64,000 bases of DNA from Rhizobium sp. NXC14. Lineage in GTDB: Bacteria; Pseudomonadota; Alphaproteobacteria; Rhizobiales; Rhizobiaceae. A program made the translations under genes and the position numbers. This document shows positions 57,325 through 64,000 of the stretch, piece by piece. How positions within the stretch are numbered: the stretch's first letter is position 1; each line of letters begins with the position of its first letter. The stretch is taken from the NCBI RefSeq assembly GCF_002117485.1, contig NZ_CP021033.1:682001-746000 (forward strand). Reading direction: 5' to 3'. The notes below the pieces were generated by a model. It was given only the letters and a program-made list of their open reading frames with translations. It had not been told where the DNA came from and ran no database searches.

Positions 57325-57676
57325 TTTTTCATGTGATGTACAGGATTGGAGCCAGCGAAATCACAATGTAGTTGAAAGGAATTGGCCCGGAGATCCCTCG
57401 CCGGAAATAGCTATGTTTTTGGCCGTCGGTTTTCCGTTCGTCGGCACACAGCCACTTCCAGTCGATCCATTATGCGATCTTTTTGGCCTAGAACGTGAAC
57501 TCCATAGGAACAAGCCGGACTCTGGCCTGCACAGCTCTCGCCGTGCCAGAACCGTTGATCGCGCTCTTCCAGTGTCAGTGGCGTAAGGGGTATTTATGGA
57601 ACTTGTGCATATTCTTAGGTCTTCACAACCGGCATCATTTAGATATTGTTGCACTACGGTCTCTTCGAGCGTCATC
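57325..57676 (+). other. Intergenic stretch with a short dispersed repeat
   Basis: These 350 bases between the dehydratase and the exporter gene carry no gene. They contain the second copy of the 47-base repeat (57456-57502). Confidence 0.45.
57456..57502 (+). repeat. Short dispersed repeat, copy B
   Basis: Matches 23757-23803 at about 80%, with shared core ccattatgcgatc and agaacgtgaac. Neither copy is in a gene. Confidence 0.55.
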
Positions 57677-58255
57677 TCAAGCTGTATGAAACAATCCTGC
57701 GACAACGGTGCAGGACACGATAACAAGCCAAACGGAAGCCGTACGCTGGACCATCATAAATCGGCTGTGGCGCTGTGCGCCGATCTGAGTCAGCCTGCCG
57801 ATCGTACCCCAGATGACGGCGGCGATGATTGTCAGAGCGACAAAAATTACAAGCTTTGGAAAGAAATCCGGCACTGTTGGTTGAGGCAGAAGGGCAAGTC
57901 CGATTACAAACGCCTTAGGGTTGAGCACCGTCGTCACGTATATGCGTCGAGCGGTGACACTGCCGTACTGAATATCATCGTTCCCCGCCATCCAGAGTTT
58001 TACCGCGAGATACATGACCCAGGCCGCCGCCGCGAGCTTCAACAAAAGGGCGGTTTCGGGCCAATAGCTTATCAGTTCTGTCCCGAGCCACGTTAGTGGC
58101 AGGATCGTGGTGAGGTAGCCAGACAGCTCGGCAGGTAACAATTTCGGAACGCGCCAGAAGCTGTTGCGTGCCGATGCCAACCCCATAAGTGTATTGGTGG
58201 GCCCCGGGGTCAGGAGGAGGATGAACACCGTCGAGATAAATGTGGGATAGCTCAC
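57677..58255 (-). CDS. LysE/RhtB-family exporter
   Basis: A 192-residue inner-membrane protein with about six helices. It begins YPTFISTVFILLLTPGPTNT and has the family turn LNPKAFVIGLALLP. Family members export amino acids or related small molecules. It lies 19 bases downstream of the ribokinase-family gene on the same strand, so the two are probably one transcript. Confidence 0.88.
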   Translation of the reverse strand: MSYPTFISTVFILLLTPGPTNTLMGLASARNSFWRVPKLLPAELSGYLTTILPLTWLGTELISYWPETALLLKLAAAAWVMYLAVKLWMAGNDDIQYGSVTARRIYVTTVLNPKAFVIGLALLPQPTVPDFFPKLVIFVALTIIAAVIWGTIGRLTQIGAQRHSRFMMVQRTASVWLVIVSCTVVAGLFHTA

Positions 58256-58274
58256 TGCATACCGTCCGTCGTGG

Positions 58275-59204
58275 TTAAACTGGTGTCGTCGGTGTTCGCA
58301 CTGTGCGATGCTCTCGCTGTTTTTCTCGGATCAACCAACTATCCGTCTCGGTGAGGTAAGGGATACTAGACTGGCTTCCCGGGCGGGAGCAGGCGATTGC
58401 CGCGGCCGTTGTGGCTCGTCGCATTGCCGCCTCGAAAGAGAGGCCGCGATCGAGAGCCGAGGCCAATACACCAACGAAGCAGTCGCCAGCAGCAGTCGTA
58501 TCCACGGCATCGATTGGCAGCGCCGATGTTCGTAACGCCTTTCCGTTGATGAAAGCTTCGGCTCCCTCGCCTCCCATAGTGCGTAACACCCCTGTTTTAA
58601 GGGCGCTTGACAGAGACCTGGCGGCTGGCTCGCATCCAAGCCAACCTGCAAGAGCTTCGGCCTCGTCTTCGTTAACGATCACGATGTCGACGAGGGAAAG
58701 AAGCTCGCGATCCAGCTGGTAGGCTGGCGCTAGGTTGAGGATCGATTTTGCGGGTTGATTTGAGACGCGTCTGATAAGGTTTTCAATTTGACCAACGTCG
58801 TTCTCCATTTGCATCAGAACGTAACTCGCATTCTGAAGCAGCTCTTCTTCAATACCATGAGATTGCGCGACAAGGTTGGCGCCTGCTGCAACCGCAATCA
58901 TGTTGCGGCCATTGGCATCAATCATTATTGCGGCGGACCCTGTGGGTTCCCTAGATCGGACCAGACGGCTGATATCAACTGTGCCCTCCAGATTCTGAAG
59001 GGCGATGGCGGCCATGGCGTCGTCACCGACCGCGCCGGTCATTATCACTTTAGCTCCGTCGCGCGCAGCCGCCAGCGCTTGATTGGCCCCTTTTCCCCCG
59101 GCCTCGATTCGAGATCTTCGCGCTAAGACGGTCTGGCCCGCCTGTGGTATTTCCTTGACCAAGAAGACGAGGTCAACGTTGATTGATCCAAAGGTGACGA
59201 TCAT
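58275..59204 (-). CDS. Ribokinase-family (PfkB) carbohydrate kinase
   Basis: A 309-residue kinase from ATG 59204: TFGSINVDLVFLVKEIPQAG, the sugar-site RIEAGGKGANQALAAARDGA and the catalytic/anion-hole motif DTTAAGDCFVGVLASALDRG with the Asp base in AAGD. The pattern GGKGANQA is close to ribokinase. It would phosphorylate a pentose or a similar sugar. It diverges from the IclR regulator gene 554 bases away. Confidence 0.92.
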   Translation of the reverse strand: MIVTFGSINVDLVFLVKEIPQAGQTVLARRSRIEAGGKGANQALAAARDGAKVIMTGAVGDDAMAAIALQNLEGTVDISRLVRSREPTGSAAIMIDANGRNMIAVAAGANLVAQSHGIEEELLQNASYVLMQMENDVGQIENLIRRVSNQPAKSILNLAPAYQLDRELLSLVDIVIVNEDEAEALAGWLGCEPAARSLSSALKTGVLRTMGGEGAEAFINGKALRTSALPIDAVDTTAAGDCFVGVLASALDRGLSFEAAMRRATTAAAIACSRPGSQSSIPYLTETDSWLIREKQREHRTVRTPTTPV

Positions 59205-59758
59205 CGCTACCAATCCTAAGCCTGTTCTGCGAGGTCGGGACGTCGCATGCTATTCACTCAGGCCGCCGAACCGACGCGTCCCGCTTCAGCCCGTGGGTAA
59301 GCATCCGGGAATGATGCATTTCTCACTGTCTAAGCCGGCTGCAGTTGAAATCACGTTTTCTTTTAGAATCGATTTCTATTTTCATCAACTACGATTAGGG
59401 GGCGCCGTCGTACGACTAAAGAGAATGGGCGTCTGGGATGCCAGGCAAAGGTTCAGGCAGCATGATACGAAAATGCTTTGCTCCAACCGGACCTCGTTGC
59501 CGTTTTCCGGACCGCCCGCGAACTCGCGAATCCAATCGTCTAATCCCGGTGCAAGAGGACGAACTGTCCCGCACCGGTCAAGGCCGAAGAGAGCGATTAA
59601 GAATGCGGGCAAGGCGTAAGGGCCGACGTCTCGAGCACCCCTGATGCGAAGCAACTCGTTGTTGAGACCTCAACAACGATGACGGGAGGGGATGGTTGTG
59701 GAAGCCTATTCCATAATGGAAATAGACCTTATAAACTGCGTCAAAAGGAGATTAAACT
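59205..59758 (+). other. Intergenic stretch between kinase and iclR
   Basis: The 554 bases hold no firm gene. Near 59345-59380, ahead of the kinase gene, AT-rich sequence includes AGAATCGATTTCT, a near-palindrome. A minus-strand frame (59654-59385) reads RGARDVGPYALPAFLIALFG and then LDRCGTVRPLAPGLDDWIRE, which looks protein-like and may be a gene remnant I cannot name. Confidence 0.4.
59707..59725. promoter_or_regulatory. Candidate IclR operator
   Basis: TATTCCATAATGGAAATA is a near-perfect inverted repeat centred about 44 bases before the IclR start. IclR-family regulators often bind their own promoters at such sites (TTCCA-type halves). Inferred from symmetry and place. Confidence 0.5.
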
Positions 59759-60583
59759 TTGACCGTCGCAGCCGTATCACGATGCTTGACCCTGCTGGAA
59801 GTGCTGGCCGGTGAAGCGGGATCACTGGAGTTGTCCGACCTTGCCGAACGTCTCGATATGCCTCCCAGTGCGGTCCATCGGCTGTTGACGACGCTGATTA
59901 GCCACGGATGGGTAACTCAAGATGCCGCGAGCCAAAACTACGCCTTGTCGCTTCGATTAAGCGCCTTGGCGTTCCGGAATCTTGACGCGCGGAATGTCCC
60001 GGATGTGGTCCAGTCCGTTTTGGATCGGTTGGCTGCGGAAACGCAAGAATATTGTCGCCTCGCAATCCTTGAAGGTCAAGATTTGGTTTGGGTGGCACGT
60101 GCACAAGGTGCGACAACCGGCCTCCGATATGATCCGGACATGGGACAAGAGATTGTTCTTCACGCAACGGCGAATGGGAAGGCATGGCTTTCCACTTTAC
60201 CCGAAGAACGAGCGCTGGAAATTGTCTATTCTCGCGGCTTTACGGCTAAACGAAAGCTAGGTCCCAATTCTGCCCGAACCATTGATGAACTAAGAATTCG
60301 GCTGAATGAAACTCGAGAACGCGGCTTCGCAACCTCCGTCGAAGAAGGGGAGGCTGGTACCGCAGCAGTTGCAGTTCCGTTTCGGGCAAGTTCTGACAGA
60401 GAAGCTCCGGTAGCCGGGACGATATCCGTTGCAGGGCCTCTAATGCGCATAACCGAAGATCGTTGGCCTGACCTCGTTAGTTCTCTTAATAAAGCGGCGG
60501 TGGAACTAAGCGATATCTGGCCTCTCCGAGTTCGTCAGCGAACCATGACGCCATTGATTGTTGCAAAGGGGGCAGTGCGGTAG
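59759..60583 (+). CDS. IclR-family transcriptional regulator
   Basis: A 274-residue regulator starting at TTG 59759, with aaaggag 8 bases upstream. The HTH reads SLELSDLAERLDMPPSAVHR LLTTLISHGWV; the effector domain has ATANGKAWLSTLPEERALEI and the loop GFATSVEEGEAGTAAVAVPF. IclR proteins commonly control sugar-acid and aromatic-acid catabolism. It is placed to govern the downstream repeat-protein/dehydrogenase pair and the divergent kinase/exporter pair. Confidence 0.92.
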   Translation: MTVAAVSRCLTLLEVLAGEAGSLELSDLAERLDMPPSAVHRLLTTLISHGWVTQDAASQNYALSLRLSALAFRNLDARNVPDVVQSVLDRLAAETQEYCRLAILEGQDLVWVARAQGATTGLRYDPDMGQEIVLHATANGKAWLSTLPEERALEIVYSRGFTAKRKLGPNSARTIDELRIRLNETRERGFATSVEEGEAGTAAVAVPFRASSDREAPVAGTISVAGPLMRITEDRWPDLVSSLNKAAVELSDIWPLRVRQRTMTPLIVAKGAVR

Positions 60584-60983
60584 CTGCCGTCCAGATGTTC
60601 TGGGCTTACAGGTCTTCTTGATATCGCACATCCTCGCAGGTTGGTATCGCCAAGACCTTTAGCCGCTGCAGTACGATCGTTTGACTTTGTCAGGACGCTC
60701 CGCAGCCTGCCGCGCCGCGGCCGAGCGTTGCTAGGTGCCCGTAAAGCCAACGCGGTTGCCCGTATTGGCAGCTTGAAATATTGCGTGATGGCCGGGGTTC
60801 CCGCACGCGCATCCATCCTGTTCTTTAGCTACAAACGTCTCGGACGCATCGTCTAATGTCGTTCCCGGATCATGCGGCCCCATATCTCTCAAAAAGCACC
60901 GAACCAAATTTTCACTGGATTTAAAAGGTGATTTCGTTTTAGAAATCATTTCCATTTAATTTTCAAGATTGGGAGGGCTCGCG
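60584..60983 (+). other. Intergenic stretch ahead of the repeat-protein gene
   Basis: The 400 bases after iclR show no credible gene. At its right end lies an AT-rich region with the inverted repeat listed separately and a good ribosome site (gggaggg). Confidence 0.45.
60929..60948. promoter_or_regulatory. Inverted repeat before the repeat-protein gene
   Basis: TGATTTC-GTTTTA-GAAATCA is a perfect 7-base inverted repeat 36-55 bases before the ATG of the propeller-like gene. It may be an operator for the IclR regulator. Confidence 0.5.
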
Positions 60984-62957
60984 ATGAGCGTTACGCGGTG
61001 GGAGGACGACGCCACTGTATGGCACGGTCCGGATTACGGCTCGGAGGGATTGAGATACCACCCCGACGTAAAGGCGGCAGCAGTGGCAGGCCGGATCATC
61101 ACCTGTGTCGAGATCGTCGATTGGAGCGGCACGGGCACGAAGGACATGCTGATTTCGGCATGGGACGCTTGTTATGACGGTCGTGTCTTTTTGCGCCGCC
61201 AGATCGGAACGAATTCCGACGGCACGCCTGTTTTGGGTCAAGAGGAATTGGTCGAAGGCGTCCGCGGCTACGTGACGGCCGTCAGGGATGGCGATATTTT
61301 TCACCTCGTCTCGGCATCTCGTCTACGCAAGCAGATCTATGTTTTCCCCAATATCGGCATGAAGGGTGCGCCGAAATTCGGCGATCCCGTCAGGCTCGAC
61401 CTGGATGCCGACTGGGTCAAGGGCAATGAGTATTTCCACATGGCCCGCTTCCACGACATCGATGGCGACGGCGCGGCTGAGTTGATTGTCGGCAGTGACT
61501 ATTGGAACGATTACTGGCCGAACGGTCTGGAATGGAATGACGAAGGATATCGCGCATATGACGATGCCGGCCGCTGGCTGGGTGGTCCGCTGCGCGGTTT
61601 CCTCTACGCCTTCAAGAACAAGGGCACGCTCGCGGCCCCTGTACTGGAAAAGGGTCATGCTCTCATCGCCGGCGAAACGCCACTCGAAGTATATGGCCAG
61701 CTCGCTCCTGCGTTCGGCCGCTTCGGTGCAGAGCGCCAGAGCGTCATAGCTGGCGAATTCTGGAATATCCTGCATATCGCAAGACAACGCGAAGACGGAA
61801 CTTTCGAGCCGACCAGCCTAATCCGCACTCACGACGATAAGGTTCTGGAACTCGAACAATGCATCCACCTGCCCTGCGTGGTAGATTGGGATGGCGACGG
61901 TCGCGAGGACATCCTTTACGGCGCAGAGGATGGCTATATAAGCTTCCTCAAGAACGTCGGCGATGGTGAAGACGGTCTTCCTCGTTTCGAACAGCGTGGC
62001 CGAATCGAGACCACGAAGCCTTTGATCCATGCCGGCATCCTGCCATGCCCGGCAGCTCACGACTTCAGCGGCGACGGCCACTACGACCTGGTTGTCGGCA
62101 ATAGTACTGGCGAACTGCTCTTCTACCAGAGCAGGGAAAAGGACGGCACCATTTACCTCGACAAGGAAATCATGCTGAAGGGCGGCGACACGCCGATCCG
62201 ACTTGCGGCCGGTCTGACGGGTTCGATCCAGGGGCCATCGGAGAAGATGTTCGGCTACTCCTGCCCGACACTAGCCGACTGGACCGGCAATGGCAGCATG
62301 GACATTCTCGTCAGCGACGTGACGGGCAGACACCGTCTGTTCCGCAATACCGGCGAAAAGACGATCCCGCCGCGCTTCGGCGAAGAGGAGTTCCTCACTT
62401 ACAAGGGCAAGCCGCTAAAGACAGTCTGGCGAGTTCGACCGGCGGTCGTCGACTGGCTCAAGAACAACGACCTTCATTATATCGCATTAGACGAGGACGG
62501 AGTCCTCAGCGATTGGCGCAAGGCGTCCGATACGGAACTCTCCGACAAGCGTTTTCTCCGATGGGAAAATGGCGACGCCATGCGCTTCACTGTGGATGTC
62601 GGCGGCGGGCGCGGCCGTGTGAAGCTTTGCTTTTGCGATTGGGAAAGCACCGGCCGCACCGACCTGATCTTCGGTACCCATGCCCGCGCATGCGTGCCGC
62701 CCGATCCGAAGACCGGTGCGCCACGCAACACGACCAAGCAGGCCGGCCTCTTCTATTCGCGCAACGTCGGGACACCGCAAGAACCTCGTTTTGCGTTGCC
62801 AATTCCGATCAAACACCGCGACGAGATCATTCAGATGGCGATGCATGTCGCCTCTCCGGAAGTCGTTGACTGGGCTGGTCGCGGTGTGCTCGACCTCATC
62901 GTTGGCATTGAGGACGGCAGCATCGTCTGGCTCAAGCGCGAGGAATTGTCGTGGTAA
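60984..62957 (+). CDS. VCBS/FG-GAP repeat protein, probable beta-propeller, no signal peptide
   Basis: A 657-residue protein from ATG 60984, behind gggaggg. Metal-loop repeats of the D-x-x-G-x-G-x-x-D type occur at about residues 46 (DWSGTGTKDMLI), 158 (DIDGDGAAELIVG), 301 (DWDGDGREDILYG), 360 (DFSGDGHYDLVVG), 432 (DWTGNGSMDILV), 552 (DWESTGRTDLIFG) and 629 (DWAGRGVLDLIVG), plus a weak one at 490. Seven or eight blades suggest a complete propeller. No signal peptide or anchor is visible, unusual for this type. The 3' end overlaps the dehydrogenase gene by 7 bases. Function unknown. Confidence 0.85.
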   Translation: MSVTRWEDDATVWHGPDYGSEGLRYHPDVKAAAVAGRIITCVEIVDWSGTGTKDMLISAWDACYDGRVFLRRQIGTNSDGTPVLGQEELVEGVRGYVTAVRDGDIFHLVSASRLRKQIYVFPNIGMKGAPKFGDPVRLDLDADWVKGNEYFHMARFHDIDGDGAAELIVGSDYWNDYWPNGLEWNDEGYRAYDDAGRWLGGPLRGFLYAFKNKGTLAAPVLEKGHALIAGETPLEVYGQLAPAFGRFGAERQSVIAGEFWNILHIARQREDGTFEPTSLIRTHDDKVLELEQCIHLPCVVDWDGDGREDILYGAEDGYISFLKNVGDGEDGLPRFEQRGRIETTKPLIHAGILPCPAAHDFSGDGHYDLVVGNSTGELLFYQSREKDGTIYLDKEIMLKGGDTPIRLAAGLTGSIQGPSEKMFGYSCPTLADWTGNGSMDILVSDVTGRHRLFRNTGEKTIPPRFGEEEFLTYKGKPLKTVWRVRPAVVDWLKNNDLHYIALDEDGVLSDWRKASDTELSDKRFLRWENGDAMRFTVDVGGGRGRVKLCFCDWESTGRTDLIFGTHARACVPPDPKTGAPRNTTKQAGLFYSRNVGTPQEPRFALPIPIKHRDEIIQMAMHVASPEVVDWAGRGVLDLIVGIEDGSIVWLKREELSW

Positions 62958-63760
62958 CCGGTGTCAGCATTCGCGGAACGACCAGGCTGATCGGTATCAT
63001 CGGCGACCCGATCGCTCAGGCCAAGACGCCGGCGGCAGTCAATCCACTCTTTGCGGCACGGGGAGCGGATATCGTATCTGTCCCGCTCCATGTTCCTGCA
63101 AAGGATCTGCCCGTGATTTGGGCCGGTCTGAAAGCCATGCCGAACCTTGTAGGGTTCGGCATCACCCTGCCGCACAAGCAGACTGCCATCGATCTGTGCG
63201 ACAGTCTTGATCCGGTTGCGGCCCGCGTTGGCGCCGTCAATCTGGTGCGCCGCGAGAGGGATGGCAGCTTCCGCGGCTACCAGTTCGATGGCAAGGGCTT
63301 TGTGCGCGGACTCCAGTCCAAGGGGATCCGGATCGAAGGCCGTGATGCACTCATCGTCGGAGCGGGAGGCGCCTCGGTCGCGATAGCGTTTGCGCTCATC
63401 GAGGCCGGGGCGAACAGCATCACGGTATCAAATCGGACCGTCGACAAAGCTGAGGCGCTGGCGGAGGCTGTAAACGCCGAATTCGGACGGAAGGTTGCCA
63501 AAGTAGGCAGGCCCGAGCCGGAAGCTGGTCAACTCGTCATCAATGCGACATCGCTTGGCCTTCACGACACGGACGCGCTCCCGCTGGGTGCGGACTTGCT
63601 GCAGCCGGGAATGACATTCGCCGAGGTCATTGCCCAGCCCGAGACCACGCGACTTCTCGCACTGGCCGCCGCAAAGGGTGTCGAAACCCATTCCGGCATG
63701 CACATGATCACCGGACAAGCTGACCTTACCGTCGATCATATCTGTGAGCTTTGGGCTTAG
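62951..63760 (+). CDS. Shikimate dehydrogenase family protein (paralogue 2)
   Basis: A 269-residue AroE-family protein from GTG 62951. Marks: IIGDPIAQAKTPAAVNPLF (Thr-Pro in place of the usual Ser-Pro), catalytic Lys76 in TLPHKQTAI, Asp113 in YQFDGKGF (the usual Asn-Thr-Asp-Gly reads Gln-Phe-Asp-Gly) and cofactor motif VGAGGASVAIAF. The changed substrate-pocket residues suggest a substrate other than shikimate. It is translationally coupled to the propeller-like gene. Confidence 0.88.
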   Translation: MVTGVSIRGTTRLIGIIGDPIAQAKTPAAVNPLFAARGADIVSVPLHVPAKDLPVIWAGLKAMPNLVGFGITLPHKQTAIDLCDSLDPVAARVGAVNLVRRERDGSFRGYQFDGKGFVRGLQSKGIRIEGRDALIVGAGGASVAIAFALIEAGANSITVSNRTVDKAEALAEAVNAEFGRKVAKVGRPEPEAGQLVINATSLGLHDTDALPLGADLLQPGMTFAEVIAQPETTRLLALAAAKGVETHSGMHMITGQADLTVDHICELWA

Positions 63761-63785
63761 CTGAGTTTCGCCTTCTCGCACCACA

Positions 63786-63813
63786 CGTCATGCCTGACCC
63801 GTCGGGCATGACG
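63786..63813. terminator. Hairpin after the second dehydrogenase gene
   Basis: CGTCATGCC and GGCATGACG form a perfect 9-base stem around a 10-base loop, 26 bases after the stop. No T-run follows, so it may be a weak terminator or an mRNA-stabilising hairpin. Confidence 0.45.
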
Positions 63814-63860
63814 TTCTCGTAGGCCATCCGGCCTCGCAGCATTCGGCATCTTCCAGTCAA

Positions 63861-64000
63861 ATGCACCGACCGTCATCTAAGAACGCTCGACATGGCGCGG
63901 CGTCCGGAACTGTTCCTTCGAGAGAAGCTCCCAAGTTTATCCTCCTCCCTGATGTTGCAGTCGCAGACCTTTCTCTGGCCACCGAAGCCGGCCAATCTGG
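63861..64000 (+). CDS. Possible gene start, cut by window end
   Basis: From ATG 63861 the frame is open to the end of the window and later reads APKFILLPDVAVADLSLATE. The sequence is protein-like after the first 20 residues, which are not. It may be the start of a real gene, with the true start a little further in. Confidence 0.25.
   Translation, partial: MHRPSSKNARHGAASGTVPSREAPKFILLPDVAVADLSLATEAGQS

Overview
The window looks like accessory DNA (plasmid, chromid or genomic island) of a rhizobial alphaproteobacterium (Rhizobium/Agrobacterium group). Pointers are the GTTC-N7-GTTC LexA boxes, an imuA-imuB-dnaE2 mutagenesis cassette, DUF982 and DUF6894 proteins, a rhizobial palindromic repeat at 55.3 kb, GC-rich codon use, many short-chain dehydrogenases with LysR/AraC regulators, and many decayed genes. 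All assignments come from reading the sequence and translations; no database search was run.

Layout. 0-1.4 kb: end of a sensor kinase plus a FixJ-like response regulator. 2-6 kb: aldo/keto reductase with divergent LysR regulator and a VapBC module, flanked by two remnants of a dnaE2 gene. 6-8.3 kb: an SDR and a QueA-like enzyme translationally coupled behind a SoxR-type promoter, with soxR divergent. 8.9-10.9 kb: LysR, SDR and a small tautomerase. 11-16 kb: a tRNA-like hairpin cluster, one intact glycosyltransferase, then a decayed stretch (Crp/Fnr, DUF6894 and cupin pseudogenes, two related terminator elements). 16-26.6 kb: redox cassettes of SDRs, a GlcG/HbpS-like protein, NTF2-like proteins and AraC/LysR regulators, plus a second VapBC and fragments of an EEP-family hydrolase and an SDR. 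27-30 kb: three toxin-antitoxin modules in a row. 30-33.3 kb: pseudogenes (amino-acid binding protein, DNA methyltransferase, patatin-like protein), two DUF982 genes and a DUF2243 membrane protein.

33.9-41.4 kb is an SOS mutagenesis island: imuA, imuB and dnaE2 in one overlapping operon behind a perfect LexA box, then dinB behind a near-consensus LexA box, with a convergent SRAP-like gene. 41.5-46 kb holds an HxlR-regulated reductase, an HD protein, a secreted cupin, an NmrA-like reductase and a Tat-exported hydrolase of the non-haem chloroperoxidase family. An IS66 remnant lies at 47.3 kb.

47.8-57.3 kb reads as one catabolic unit for quinate/shikimate-like compounds: LysR regulator, shikimate-dehydrogenase family enzyme, complete branched-chain-type ABC importer (binding protein, two permeases, two ATPases), an SMP-30 lactonase and a two-domain 3-dehydroshikimate dehydratase that would feed protocatechuate formation. 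57.7-63.8 kb is a second, less familiar unit: LysE-type exporter and ribokinase-family kinase on the minus strand; IclR regulator, a cytoplasmic beta-propeller-like repeat protein, and a second, divergent shikimate-dehydrogenase paralogue overlapping it on the plus strand. This last pairing and the SoxR-SDR-QueA unit are the most unusual assemblies in the window.
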